From Acinetobacter sp. Ac_5812 (GTDB lineage Bacteria > Pseudomonadota > Gammaproteobacteria > Pseudomonadales > Moraxellaceae): DNA of 64,000 nt. The stretch is taken from assembly GCF_013072695.1 (NCBI RefSeq), contig NZ_LXUK01000012.1:539027-603026 (forward strand), in the 5' to 3' direction. This document shows positions 43,740-52,973 of the stretch, one piece after another. How positions within the stretch are numbered: position 1 is the stretch's first letter; every line of letters begins with the position of its first letter. The notes beneath the pieces are model-generated. The model saw only the letters and a list, made by a program, of their open reading frames with translations, ran no database searches and was not told where the DNA came from. A program made the position numbers and the translations under genes.

Positions 43740-45278
43740 TTATTTTTCAATAATCGCCGTTACACCTTGACCACCAGCAGCACAGATCGAAACAAGAATA
43801 CGACCTGAACCTTTTTCATTTAAGATTTTCGCAGCAGTTGCGATGATACGACCACCTGTTGCAGCGAATGGGTGACCCGCAGCTAAAGAAGAACCTTTAA
43901 TGTTCAGCTTGCTACGATCAATTGAACCTAAAGGTGCATCTAGGCCTAAACGCTCTTTACAGAATTTTTCATCTTCCCAAGCTTTCAAGGTAGAAAGAAC
44001 TTGTGATGCAAATGCTTCGTGAATTTCATAGTAGTCGAAATCTTGAAGTTTAAGGCCAGCACGCTCAAGCATACGTGGAACTGCATAGGCAGGTGCCATC
44101 AATAAGCCTTCTTTCTTACCCACGAAATCAACCGCAGCAGTTTCAGAGAAAGTGAGGTATGCAAGCACTTCGTGACCATTTGCTTTCGCCCATTCTTCTG
44201 AAGCTAAAAGTACACATGAAGCACCATCAGTCAATGGAGTCGAGTTACCCGCTGTCATGGTTGCAGCTTCACCTTTACCAAATGCAGGTTTTAATTTTGC
44301 TAATTTCTCAGCAGTAGAGTCAGCACGTAAGTTGTTATCACGGCTTAAGCCTAAGAATGGTGTGATTAAGTCATCGAAGAAACCCTCTTCGTATGCTTTT
44401 GCCATTTTTTGGTGAGAAGAAGCAGCAAGAATATCTTGTTCTTCACGTGGAATACCCCACTCAAGCGCAGTGATTGCTTGATGGTCGCCCATCGATAAAC
44501 CTGTACGTGGTTCACCATTTTTAGGTGCATCCATAAGGTCTTTTACATTAATTTTTGCTAAAGCTTTTAAACGGTCTTTACCTGTTTTTGCAATGTTAAG
44601 CTCTAATAATGCTTTACGTAAGCCATCACCGAAAGCGATTGGTGCATCAGAAGTAGTATCAACACCACCAGCAACACCCACTTCGATTTGACCTAAAGCG
44701 ATTTTGTTTGCAACCAAGAACGCTGCTTGTAAGCCAGTACCACATGCTTGCTGAATGTCATAAGCAGGTGTTTCTGGTGCAAGTTGAGTATTTAAAACAC
44801 ACTCACGTGTCATGTTGAAGTCACGGCTGTGCTTTAATACCGCACCCGCAACCACTTCACCTAGGCGTTGACCTTGCAGGTTGAAGCGCTCAACCAAACC
44901 GTTTAACGCAGCTGTAAACATGTCGATGTTAGAGGCTGTGAAATAAGCGCCGTTAGAGCGAGCGAAAGGAATACGGTTACCGCCGATAATGGCAACACGG
45001 CGCACAGTGTTTTGGCTCATGGTTTTATCCTGTTGAACAGAAGGTTTGGTTGTTTTAGCTGTAGCTGCTTTCGTCGTTGTAGTAGAAGAAGCAGTACTTT
45101 TTGTACTACTCGTACTGCGACTTGGCGTACGTGTACGAGTTGTTTTTGGTGTCGTACTTGCTGCTTTAGAAGCTGTGCTTGCAGTTTTACGTGAAGTAGA
45201 AGCTGCTTTTGATGTATTTGACACAGTCTCAGTAGCAGAAGTCTCGACTGCTGGATTTTCTTGAGTTGTTTTGCTCAT
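43740..45278 (-). CDS. Acetyl-CoA acetyltransferase (thiolase) with Ser/Thr/Lys-rich N-terminal extension
   Basis: 512 residues from ATG 45278. The thiolase starts near residue 95 (VAIIGGNRIPFAR); catalytic Cys is in QQACGTGLQA, His in EIHEAFASQ and GHPFAATGG, second Cys in SICAAGGQG. The first 86 residues are low-complexity Ser/Thr/Lys/Ala. An internal ATG at 45020 has AGGA seven bases ahead, a better site than the first, so a shorter form of 426 residues is possible. The enzyme joins or splits acyl-CoA at the beta-keto step. It is divergent from the fabG/maoC pair. Confidence 0.9.
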   Translation of the reverse strand: MSKTTQENPAVETSATETVSNTSKAASTSRKTASTASKAASTTPKTTRTRTPSRSTSSTKSTASSTTTTKAATAKTTKPSVQQDKTMSQNTVRRVAIIGGNRIPFARSNGAYFTASNIDMFTAALNGLVERFNLQGQRLGEVVAGAVLKHSRDFNMTRECVLNTQLAPETPAYDIQQACGTGLQAAFLVANKIALGQIEVGVAGGVDTTSDAPIAFGDGLRKALLELNIAKTGKDRLKALAKINVKDLMDAPKNGEPRTGLSMGDHQAITALEWGIPREEQDILAASSHQKMAKAYEEGFFDDLITPFLGLSRDNNLRADSTAEKLAKLKPAFGKGEAATMTAGNSTPLTDGASCVLLASEEWAKANGHEVLAYLTFSETAAVDFVGKKEGLLMAPAYAVPRMLERAGLKLQDFDYYEIHEAFASQVLSTLKAWEDEKFCKERLGLDAPLGSIDRSKLNIKGSSLAAGHPFAATGGRIIATAAKILNEKGSGRILVSICAAGGQGVTAIIEK

Positions 45279-45501
45279 AAGGCTTTTCCAAGCATAATTG
45301 CGATATTCTTGGTACAAACATACCATATTTCCAATACTGCTGTATTGACTAGAATGACGCTTGAGACCACATTCGGGTCAAGACATCTAGACATGAACTC
45401 AAGTATGATTTGCTATGAGTCAATCAGACATTGATTTCATGCCATATCCCAACATGATTCATGTGTTTGTAACAAATTCATTTGTATGAGAGATAATAAC
45501 C

Positions 45502-46893
45502 ATGACTGATCAATACCAAGCATTTACACAATCACCTTTAGGTAAATTTGTTGTAAAAAATTTAGGTTTACCGTCGCCAGTTTCGCTAGACCGTTTTGAA
45601 AGTGCTCAACCTGTTGTGAATGGTGCGGTATTGCTTGGCGCAGCACCTTCAAGTACGGTTTCTGCTGCGATTGCTCAAGTTTTGAGTAATATTCATGCCG
45701 ATAGCTATGTTGGCAATAATGTTGAATTGCAACAAACTGCTGCAAAAGTAGGTTTAAATCTTCGTCCTCTTAATGCAGATGACAAAGAATCTAAATTTAA
45801 AGCGGTTGTATTTGATGCTTCTGGTATCCAAGATTCTGAACAGTTAAAAGAGTTGTACAACTTCTTTAATCCAATCGCACGCCAAATCTCAAGTTCAGGC
45901 CGTGTGATCGTGATTGGTACCACACCTGAAACTGCCAAAACCGTAAAACAAGCGATTGCACAACGCGCACTTGAAGGTTTTATCAAGTCTGTTGGTAAAG
46001 AGTTCAAAAAAGGTATTACTGCACAAGTGGTCTATGTTGATCAAGGTGCAGAAGCAAACCTTGAATCAACTTTACGTTTCTTGATTTCTCCACGTTCTGC
46101 TTATGTATCAGGTCAGGTGATCCGTGTTTCTATAGCAGATGTGCTCGATTTGGACTGGGCGAAGCCACTTGCGGGTAAAACAGCATTAGTGACTGGCGCG
46201 AGTCGTGGTATTGGTGAAGCGATTGCTCATGTATTGGCGCGTGATGGCGCACATGTGATTTGCTTAGATGTTCCACAACAACAAGCCGATCTTGAGCGTG
46301 TTGCTGGTTCAATTGGTGGTTCAGTATTGGCAATTGACATTACTGCTGCGGATGCCGGTGAAAAAATCAAAACTGCCGCAGCAAAACAAGGTGGTGTAGA
46401 CGTTATTGTTCATAACGCTGGAATTACCCGTGACAAAACTTTGGCAAACATGAAGCCAGAGCTTTGGGATCTTGTAATTAACATTAACTTGTCTGCCATT
46501 GAGCGTGTTAACGATTACTTACTTTCTCATGATGGTTTAAATGCAAATGGCCGTATCGTTTGTGTATCATCAATCAGTGGTATCGCGGGTAACCTTGGTC
46601 AAACCAACTATGCTGTGTCAAAAGCAGGTGTGATTGGTTTGGTTAAATTTACTGCGCCGACATTAAAGAATGGTATTACCATCAATGCTGTTGCACCTGG
46701 TTTCATCGAAACACAAATGACTGCTGCGATTCCATTCGCGATTCGTGAAGCAGGTCGTCGTATGAATTCAATGAACCAAGGTGGTTTACCTGTAGATGTG
46801 GCAGAAGCAATTGCTTGGTATGCGTCAACGGGTTCAACTGGCGTAACAGGTAACGTTGTTCGTGTCTGCGGTCAAAGCTTGTTAGGTGCGTAA
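45502..46893 (+). CDS. High-molecular-weight 3-oxoacyl reductase (FabG4-like)
   Basis: 463 residues. The C-terminal 245 form a classical SDR: TGASRGIGEA near 231, NAGITRDKTLANM, the Ser in SSISGIAG and the YxxxK in TNYAVSKAG. The N-terminal 205 residues form an extra, degenerate Rossmann/flavodoxin-like domain, as in mycobacterial FabG4. Such enzymes reduce 3-oxoacyl-CoA or -ACP. Adjacent thiolase and MaoC genes fit a shared acyl-chain role. Confidence 0.88.
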   Translation: MTDQYQAFTQSPLGKFVVKNLGLPSPVSLDRFESAQPVVNGAVLLGAAPSSTVSAAIAQVLSNIHADSYVGNNVELQQTAAKVGLNLRPLNADDKESKFKAVVFDASGIQDSEQLKELYNFFNPIARQISSSGRVIVIGTTPETAKTVKQAIAQRALEGFIKSVGKEFKKGITAQVVYVDQGAEANLESTLRFLISPRSAYVSGQVIRVSIADVLDLDWAKPLAGKTALVTGASRGIGEAIAHVLARDGAHVICLDVPQQQADLERVAGSIGGSVLAIDITAADAGEKIKTAAAKQGGVDVIVHNAGITRDKTLANMKPELWDLVININLSAIERVNDYLLSHDGLNANGRIVCVSSISGIAGNLGQTNYAVSKAGVIGLVKFTAPTLKNGITINAVAPGFIETQMTAAIPFAIREAGRRMNSMNQGGLPVDVAEAIAWYASTGSTGVTGNVVRVCGQSLLGA

Positions 46894-46910
46894 GAACTTA
46901 AAGCTATAAA

Positions 46911-47014
46911 ATCTCCCCTAACCCCTCTTTAAAAGAGGGGAATTCCTAAAAATTAAAACCTGTATAATTTGTGGAAGCTCCCTCCTTTATAAAAGGAGGG
47001 TTGGGGAGGATTCC
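46911..47014. repeat. Cruciform-forming intergenic repeat
   Basis: Two perfect 9-bp hairpins, CCCCTCTTT/AAAGAGGGG (46922-46940) and CCCTCCTTT/AAAGGAGGG (46980-47000), are enclosed by outer arms CTCCCCTAACCC and GGGTTGGGGAGG that also pair with each other. The whole could fold into a three-way junction. It lies between fabG and maoC and looks like a dispersed palindromic element rather than a simple terminator. Confidence 0.7.
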
Positions 47015-47034
47015 TAAAATATAAAAGGTTTATT

Positions 47035-47889
47035 ATGAATACACGTCATTTTAGTCAGTTGCCAAAACCTTATTTAGCTTATCCAAAAGTCATTCAAGGT
47101 CTCATTTTCAAAAAGCCAAAAGGTGAGAAGGTCCTGCCACAAGTTGAATATGTGGTGGATACACTTAAGATTGATAGCAAACATTTAGAAAGCTATAACG
47201 AGATTTGTGGTTTTAAACATGATGGTTTCGTACCTGCGATTTATTTAGCAGTTTTGTCGCAAAGTCTGCAAATGCACATGATGACCAGCGAAGCGTTCCC
47301 ATTCCCAATCTTGGGTTTGGTGCATATTCGTAATCAGATCAAGCAAACTCGCAAAATTGCTGTAAATGAGCAAATTACGCTGTCTTGTAAATTTGGTGAG
47401 TTGAAACCGCACGACAAAGGCTTACAGTTTGATTTCATTACTACTGCCAAAGTGGGGGGTGAAGTGGTGGTGGAAAGTTTAACCACTTATTTATCCCGCC
47501 AAAAAACAGAGAATAAAGCGACTGAAAAAGCCAAAGAGTCTCAAGAGCCAGCTTATCAACCACAGGCAGAATGGAATATTTCTGAAAATACCGGCCGTCG
47601 TTATGCGGTGATTTCTGGTGACTTCAACTTGATCCATATTCATGCTGTGACTGCAAAAGCATTTGGCTTTAAACAGGCGATTGCACATGGGATGTGGAGC
47701 AAGGCAAAAGCTTTGGCGAGCATTGAGCTTCCAGCAGCGTATGAAGCAGATGTCTGGTTTAAACTGCCAATGTATTTACCTTCAACGATTGAGTTTTTAA
47801 CTGCGGTTGAATCAAAGCAAACAGATTTTTTAATCCGTAATGTGAAATCTAAAAAGCCGCATGTCACTGGCACAGTAAAAGCACTTTAA
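47035..47889 (+). CDS. MaoC-like (R)-specific hydratase
   Basis: 284 residues. The C-terminal hot-dog domain has the MaoC signature: YAVISGDFNLIHIHAVTAKAFGFKQAIAHGMWSKAKAL, with catalytic Asp and His in the SGDFNLIHIH segment. The N-terminal half is a degenerate second hot-dog. It resembles the HtdX-type hydratases that sit beside FabG4. It would hydrate 2-enoyl-CoA or dehydrate 3-hydroxyacyl-CoA. Confidence 0.85.
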   Translation: MNTRHFSQLPKPYLAYPKVIQGLIFKKPKGEKVLPQVEYVVDTLKIDSKHLESYNEICGFKHDGFVPAIYLAVLSQSLQMHMMTSEAFPFPILGLVHIRNQIKQTRKIAVNEQITLSCKFGELKPHDKGLQFDFITTAKVGGEVVVESLTTYLSRQKTENKATEKAKESQEPAYQPQAEWNISENTGRRYAVISGDFNLIHIHAVTAKAFGFKQAIAHGMWSKAKALASIELPAAYEADVWFKLPMYLPSTIEFLTAVESKQTDFLIRNVKSKKPHVTGTVKAL

Positions 47890-47969
47890 TACGCTAGTAT
47901 TTGTTAAATTATCCCTGTTGTTCGCAACAGGGAGACTATAAAAACATAAATATCATAAGGAATTGAGCT

Positions 47970-49223
47970 TTGATTAAAGAAATTCTATTTGCCGATACAC
48001 ATCATTATCATGGTAGTGTTGATGAACGCTTTATAGACTTGGCTAGCCAATTTAGCCGTCTACAAGATGCGCGGAGCCAACAAGGTGGTGCTGCATTGGT
48101 GGTGTATTTCCAAGGTCAAAAAGTGGTTGATATTTTTACGGGTAAAAAATCTCAACAAGAAGATTGGCAGTCCAATACCTTGGCGATGTGTTACTCAACG
48201 GGTAAAGGTATTCTTGCAACACTTGCCCATATATTGGTCAGTGAAGGTGTGCTGGATTATGAGCAGCCCATTGCCCATTACTGGCCTGAGTTCGCTCAAA
48301 ATGGCAAAGCCAATATTACGTTACGACATGTTTTATCGCATCAAAGCGGTCTATTTGATATTCGCAATAGCATTGAAACAGCAACAGAAATGCTGGACTG
48401 GCCGCATATGTTAGAGGTTATGGCAGCAGCGACACCACGTTTTGCAGCAGGACAAAGTTTTGCTTATCAGCCTTTGACCTATGGTTGGATTTTGGGTGGT
48501 GTGCTTGAGAAAGCAGCCAAGCAGCCTTTAAGTTGGCTGATGCAACGTTATCTGGTGCAACCGCTTGAGCTGGATGGCGCGTATTTTGGTACACCCGCTT
48601 CAGAATTGGGTCGAGTGGCTCGTTTATTGGAAAAACCAAAAGCACCATTAACAAGTGCACCACAAAGCAAGAAAAACAATGCTCCACGTAAAGCATCTTT
48701 GTCAGAAAGATTATTAGAGCTTTCAGGTCAAAACCCACAGGATTTTCAGGATGCTATGATCCCAAAAGGGATGCGCAATTTTAGTTTCTACAGTGATGAA
48801 GGATTGCAAGCCGTCATTCCTGCGGCCAATGGCGTATTTACTGCGGATAGTTTGGCAAAAGTCTATGCCATGCTAGCCAATCAAGGACAATGGCAAGGGC
48901 AGCAACTGATTCGTCCAGAGGTATTTAAGCAACTCAGTACGGTGCAAAGTAAAGCGCGTGATCGAGTGATGCCGATTCCAATGCATTGGCGTTTGGGATA
49001 CCACCGTATTTTAACGATGGGCAAACGTGCACCACATGGCTTTGGACATGTGGGCTTTAATGGTTCAGGTGCATGGTGTGATTTTGATCGTGAACTGAGT
49101 TTTGCTTATACGCATAATTTTAATGTGACCTCAGCAACAGGGGATTATCGTCTGTGGGGCTTGAGTCAAGAAACCATACGCTGTGCAGATGAACGATTAA
49201 CAGGTCGCAAAGGCTGGTTTTAA
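47970..49223 (+). CDS. Serine hydrolase (beta-lactamase / EstB-like)
   Basis: 417 residues. The SxxK nucleophile is S76-T-G-K79 in CYSTGKGI; LSHQSGLFDI and YQPLTYGWILGGVLEK, with the Tyr of the second motif, follow, and GHVGFNGSG near the C-terminus stands in for the KTG motif. This is class C beta-lactamase-like esterase architecture, without a signal peptide. The start is TTG 47970 with AAGGA nine bases ahead. It probably hydrolyses esters rather than antibiotics. Confidence 0.82.
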   Translation: MIKEILFADTHHYHGSVDERFIDLASQFSRLQDARSQQGGAALVVYFQGQKVVDIFTGKKSQQEDWQSNTLAMCYSTGKGILATLAHILVSEGVLDYEQPIAHYWPEFAQNGKANITLRHVLSHQSGLFDIRNSIETATEMLDWPHMLEVMAAATPRFAAGQSFAYQPLTYGWILGGVLEKAAKQPLSWLMQRYLVQPLELDGAYFGTPASELGRVARLLEKPKAPLTSAPQSKKNNAPRKASLSERLLELSGQNPQDFQDAMIPKGMRNFSFYSDEGLQAVIPAANGVFTADSLAKVYAMLANQGQWQGQQLIRPEVFKQLSTVQSKARDRVMPIPMHWRLGYHRILTMGKRAPHGFGHVGFNGSGAWCDFDRELSFAYTHNFNVTSATGDYRLWGLSQETIRCADERLTGRKGWF

Positions 49224-49738
49224 TTTGCCTTAATTTGATAGGGTGGAATATGGTAAATCACTGCTTCATATTTCTTTTCAGTTTTATGCGCAGCCACTGT
49301 TCCACCTAAAAATTCAGCTAGTTTACGACTTGATTGATTATCCACTGCAACAGGATATAAGAAATATTGGGCGGAGAGATGTAAAGAAGCCCATTTGAAT
49401 ACTTTAAACAAGGCTTCTTTTGCAAAGCCTTGATTGTGACAATCTTCTCGAATCCATAATCCTAATTCGGGTGTTGGGGTGTCTAAATGATGCACGCCAA
49501 TCAGACCAATAAAACGCTGATTTTCTTTATCGCGTAACACAAAATGGCGATCAGTATGGTTGGTTTCGGCGATTAGCCATTGCTGCCCAATTTTTTCTTG
49601 TGTTGCGAAGTTTTGAGCAGGTTCCCAAGCCATATAACGGGTTAATGTTGTTGTCACACAAGGGTAGATATCAACAAGATCATCCATTTGAAATACAAAT
49701 AAATCAAGTCTTGCTGTATGTAATAGTGCTCGCTTCAT
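49220..49738 (-). CDS. GNAT family N-acetyltransferase
   Basis: 172 residues of the RimJ/RimL type: FIGLIGVHHLDTPTPELGLWIREDCHNQGFAKEALFKVFKWA holds the acetyl-CoA binding region. The substrate is unknown. Its stop overlaps that of the convergent hydrolase by four bases, and it is seven bases downstream of amvR on the same strand. Confidence 0.85.
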   Translation of the reverse strand: MKRALLHTARLDLFVFQMDDLVDIYPCVTTTLTRYMAWEPAQNFATQEKIGQQWLIAETNHTDRHFVLRDKENQRFIGLIGVHHLDTPTPELGLWIREDCHNQGFAKEALFKVFKWASLHLSAQYFLYPVAVDNQSSRKLAEFLGGTVAAHKTEKKYEAVIYHIPPYQIKAN

Positions 49739-49745
49739 TGTTTAC

Positions 49746-50336
49746 TCAGTTTGATTTTTTAAATAGTTCTGCTTGAATAATGGCTTCGGTGTGGCGTTTA
49801 AAATCGTTTTCATTTAAGCCCACCAAACCTAACTTATAAATGCCTTCTAGACCACAAACAAATGCGATGAGCCGCCATGCAATGTCATGGCTATTCGTGT
49901 CAAATTGAAACTCGCCGTGTGCTTGGCCTTCATCAATCATACGGACAATAGAATGGTGCCAATCCTGCATGGCAATATTATAGGCCAGTTTGATTTCTTG
50001 ATCTTGGTCGATTAAAACTTCTGCTTCGTTCCAAAGGCGTAAATAAGGTTGGATTTGTTCAATATTCTCACACCCGAGATATAAAGAGAGACGCTGTAGA
50101 TAATTGGCAGTCTTGACCTGATTTTCAATTTCGTCCAATTGCTGCATTAGCTTAATAAAAGCTTCAGCTTTAAGATGTGAGTTAGAGGCAAAGTGATGAT
50201 GGACTTGTCCTGTTGATGTTTGGGCTTCAGTGGCGATGCGGCGAACCGTCATCGCGGAAAAACCTTCGTTTAATGCAACCTGCATGGCGGCTTGCAAAAT
50301 CATTTCACGACGTTGTTCACGGTTTAAATAAGCCAT
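49746..50336 (-). CDS. amvR: TetR-family repressor AmvR (SmvR-like)
   Basis: 196 residues. The helix-turn-helix is at the front (MAYLNREQRREMILQAAMQVALNEGFSAMTVRRIA, then QVHHHF), closely matching SmvR, the repressor of the SmvA efflux pump in enterobacteria. It is divergent from the SmvA/AmvA homolog, with two palindromic operators between. The frame opens at 50366, but the family start is MAYLNREQ at 50336. Confidence 0.88.
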   Translation of the reverse strand: MAYLNREQRREMILQAAMQVALNEGFSAMTVRRIATEAQTSTGQVHHHFASNSHLKAEAFIKLMQQLDEIENQVKTANYLQRLSLYLGCENIEQIQPYLRLWNEAEVLIDQDQEIKLAYNIAMQDWHHSIVRMIDEGQAHGEFQFDTNSHDIAWRLIAFVCGLEGIYKLGLVGLNENDFKRHTEAIIQAELFKKSN

Positions 50337-50396
50337 TCTTTCTCTAGCACCTTTCAGCATATACAAATCAGAAACAAACTCACTTAAATCCGAAAG

Positions 50397-50412
50397 TTGG
50401 ACAAGTGTTCAA
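50397..50412. promoter_or_regulatory. AmvR operator 1
   Basis: TTGGACAAGTGTTCAA, an imperfect palindrome. It covers the -35 of the amvA promoter. Confidence 0.65.
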
Positions 50413-50425
50413 TTTTGGTTATAAT
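50397..50425 (+). promoter_or_regulatory. amvA promoter
   Basis: TTGGAC (50397-50402), 17-base spacer, TATAAT (50420-50425). Start near 50432, inside the second operator region. Confidence 0.75.
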
Positions 50426-50450
50426 AACGCCAATTTGAACAGTTGTCCAA
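50421..50450 (-). promoter_or_regulatory. amvR promoter
   Basis: Minus strand TTGGAC (50450-50445), 18-base spacer, TATTAT (50426-50421). It overlaps the amvA promoter face to face. Confidence 0.5.
50435..50450. promoter_or_regulatory. AmvR operator 2
   Basis: TTGAACAGTTGTCCAA, nearly the reverse complement of operator 1. Centres are 38 bp apart. Confidence 0.65.
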
Positions 50451-50463
50451 TTTAGAGGCATTT

Positions 50464-51954
50464 ATGTCACGCAAGTGGTTAATTCTTGCAATTGTTGTAT
50501 TGATCTATATCCCTGTCGCGATTGATGCAACCATTTTACACGTGGCGACTCCCACTTTGAGTGAGTCGCTTTCTTCCTCAGCCAACGAGCTGTTATGGAT
50601 CATTGATATTTATTCATTGGTCATGGCTGGGCTGATTTTACCGATGGGTGCCTTAGGGGATCGTATCGGTTATAAACGCCTGATGATCATTGGTGCGGTC
50701 TTATTTGGTCTTGCCTCATTGGCAGCCGCATTTTCACCAACCGCATTGGCATTGATTGCTTCACGCGCTTTATTGGCCGTGGGTGGGGCAATGATTCTGC
50801 CCGCAACCTTGTCGGCAGTCCGTAATACTTTCCTTGATGAAAAACAGCGTAACTTCGCTTTAGGGATCTGGGCAACAGTCGGTGGTGGTGGTGCAGCGTT
50901 TGGTCCATTACTCGGTGGCTTTTTGCTTGAGCATTTCCACTGGGGCTCAGTCTTCCTGATTAATGTGCCTATCATGATCACCGTGGTGGTATTGGCTGCA
51001 TTTTTGATTCCAAAACAAACAGGTCAGCCAAAGCAAAACTTGAATTTATTGCAGGCCTTGGTCTTGGTGATCGCCATCTTGAGTATGATCTATGCAGTGA
51101 AATCGGTGATGCATGGTTTTAGCGTGTGGTCGGTTCTGATCTTTGCCGTCGGATTTAGTTTGTTGGTTGGCTTTATTCGTCAGCAGTTGACTTCGAAATC
51201 ACCAATGATTGATATTCAATTGTTTAAACATCCTGTCATTGCGACTGGCGTGGTCATGGCGATTGTATCAATGATGGCTTTGGTGGGATTTGAGCTGTTG
51301 GTTTCGCAAGAGCTGCAATTTGTGTATCAGCTTTCGCCATTGGCTGCTGGGGCATTTATTTTACCGTTCATGATTGCGATTAGTTTAGGTGGTCCAATTG
51401 CCAGTCTGTTGGTGAACCGTTTTGGTCTACGTTCTGTCGCATCGCTTGGTATGCTGATGAGTGCGATGAGTCTGTGGGGCTTGGCCAATACCGACTTTAT
51501 GCAAGCACAAATCCACGCATGGGCATGGATGGTGTTATTAGGTTTGAGTGTGGAAATTGCCTTGCTGTCTTCAACTTCAGCAATTATGTCCTCCGTTCCA
51601 CCAAGTAAAGCGACAGCTGCGGGTGCGATTGAAGGGATGGCATACGAGTTAGGTGCAGGTTTAGGCATTGCATTTTTTGGTCTGATGTTGTCATGGTTCT
51701 ATGCCAACTCGATTGTGATTCCAAGCGATGTACCGAATAACATGTTGCAGCAAGCAAGTAGTTCAATTGGCGAAGCGATTCAAGCGGCGAAACAATTACA
51801 GCCAACAATTGCTGAACATTTGATTCAAGCTGCAAAACAGGCCTTTAGCCAATCGCATCGTTCCGTACTGAATGTGGCTGCACTCTTGTTCTTGATTCTG
51901 TCGATTTTTATTTGGTTTGCTTTACCAAAGCGAGTCACTGTAGTCGAAGAATAA
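50464..51954 (+). CDS. amvA: MFS multidrug efflux pump AmvA (SmvA homolog)
   Basis: 496 residues, 14 predicted membrane helices (DHA2 type). Segments such as IYIPVAIDATILHVATPTL, NELLWIIDIYSLVMAG and LPMGALGDRIGYKRL match SmvA and A. baumannii AmvA. AmvA exports quaternary ammonium compounds, dyes and, physiologically, long polyamines. The Asp of AIDATIL is typical of this pump group. ATG 50464 follows GAGG by seven bases; the frame opens at 50443, over the operator. A long terminator follows. Confidence 0.92.
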   Translation: MSRKWLILAIVVLIYIPVAIDATILHVATPTLSESLSSSANELLWIIDIYSLVMAGLILPMGALGDRIGYKRLMIIGAVLFGLASLAAAFSPTALALIASRALLAVGGAMILPATLSAVRNTFLDEKQRNFALGIWATVGGGGAAFGPLLGGFLLEHFHWGSVFLINVPIMITVVVLAAFLIPKQTGQPKQNLNLLQALVLVIAILSMIYAVKSVMHGFSVWSVLIFAVGFSLLVGFIRQQLTSKSPMIDIQLFKHPVIATGVVMAIVSMMALVGFELLVSQELQFVYQLSPLAAGAFILPFMIAISLGGPIASLLVNRFGLRSVASLGMLMSAMSLWGLANTDFMQAQIHAWAWMVLLGLSVEIALLSSTSAIMSSVPPSKATAAGAIEGMAYELGAGLGIAFFGLMLSWFYANSIVIPSDVPNNMLQQASSSIGEAIQAAKQLQPTIAEHLIQAAKQAFSQSHRSVLNVAALLFLILSIFIWFALPKRVTVVEE

Positions 51955-51960
51955 TCACTG

Positions 51961-51998
51961 ACCCTGATCTAAACTGAGTTTAGGTCAGGGTGTTTTTT
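51961..51998 (+). terminator. Terminator after amvA
   Basis: A 14-bp stem, ACCCTGATCTAAAC with GTTTAGGTCAGGGT, around TGA, then T run. It overlaps the end of the convergent maf gene. Confidence 0.85.
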
Positions 51999-52590
51999 AA
52001 GGCGCACTTATTCCAAACTGACGTAAGATCTTACACAATTGAATCATGGGTAAGCCCATCAAGGTGGTTTGATCATCACCGATCATTTTTTCAAATAAGC
52101 TAATCCCCAAGCTTTCACATTTAAAACTACCCGCACAATGTAAGGGCTGGTCAATTTCGATGTAACGTTTAATTTCAGCCAAAGTCAGTTGACGAAATTC
52201 GACTTGGTAATGTTCGACCAATGTGTGTTCAAAGCCAGATTGCAGATGTTGAACGCTGAGTGCGGTACTAAAAAATACAGTTCGACCAGAATTTTCCTGT
52301 AATTGTTGAATGGCATTTTCAACCCTCAGCGGCTTGCCAATAAAATCATAGGGGGCATGTTCACGCCAAGCCACTTGATCCGAGCCAATGATAATCGCAT
52401 TTGGATATTGTTCTGCAATGACACGGGCTTTTTCATAGGCCAGTCGCTTGGCTAAATCATCAGCATGTACTTCACCATCTGCTGACTCATCAATATCAGG
52501 TGAAACACAGCGATAATCGAGCCTTAAACGATCCATGAGATCTTTGCGAGTTTGGCTGCTGGATGCCAAAATCAATTCAGGTTGACGCAT
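51997..52590 (-). CDS. yceF: Maf-family nucleotide pyrophosphatase, YceF subtype
   Basis: 197 residues. Motifs LILASSSQTRKDLM at the front, IIIGSDQVAW, GKPL and HCAGSFKCESLGISLFEKM match E. coli YceF, which hydrolyses 7-methyl-GTP. It shares one base with the upstream DUF2237 gene (stop and start overlap), so the two are translationally coupled. Confidence 0.88.
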   Translation of the reverse strand: MRQPELILASSSQTRKDLMDRLRLDYRCVSPDIDESADGEVHADDLAKRLAYEKARVIAEQYPNAIIIGSDQVAWREHAPYDFIGKPLRVENAIQQLQENSGRTVFFSTALSVQHLQSGFEHTLVEHYQVEFRQLTLAEIKRYIEIDQPLHCAGSFKCESLGISLFEKMIGDDQTTLMGLPMIQLCKILRQFGISAP

Positions 52591-52973
52591 TAGACCGCAT
52601 ATTCCACAAGAATATTCAAGGGAACATAATGCAGAACAGCATTATGGCAAGCATTCAACTTAATCGGTGGCGCTTGTCCTGCTTGATAAGCTTCAACCCA
52701 ACGCGTAACACAGATACACCAGAAGTCACCCGGTTTGAGACCAGGAAAGCCAACCTCGGGTAAAGGGGTGATCAGGTCGTTGCCGACTTTTTGTGAGAAA
52801 TTTAAAAACTCAGAGGTCATTTGTGCACACATCGTATGCTGACCCAAATCGGTGACCGCCGTATGGCAAAAGCCATTACGAAAATACCCAGTGATTGGGT
52901 CATAACAACAGCTGGCTAAAGGTTCGCCAAGTACGTTTAAACGATTAATTTTTGGATCTGGATGAATTGACAT
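52590..52973 (-). CDS. DUF2237 family protein
   Basis: 127 residues. The family pattern is evident: LNVLGEPLASCCYDPITGYFRNGFCHT, TMCAQMTSEFL, GNDLITP and GLKPGDFWCICVTRWVEA. Seven cysteines are spread over the length. Function unknown. It is upstream of and overlapping the Maf gene by one base. Confidence 0.85.
   Translation of the reverse strand: MSIHPDPKINRLNVLGEPLASCCYDPITGYFRNGFCHTAVTDLGQHTMCAQMTSEFLNFSQKVGNDLITPLPEVGFPGLKPGDFWCICVTRWVEAYQAGQAPPIKLNACHNAVLHYVPLNILVEYAV

Noticed and set aside
47970..49223. Beta-lactamase resistance gene
   Set aside because: The SxxK protein has no signal peptide and no canonical KTG box; an esterase role is more likely.
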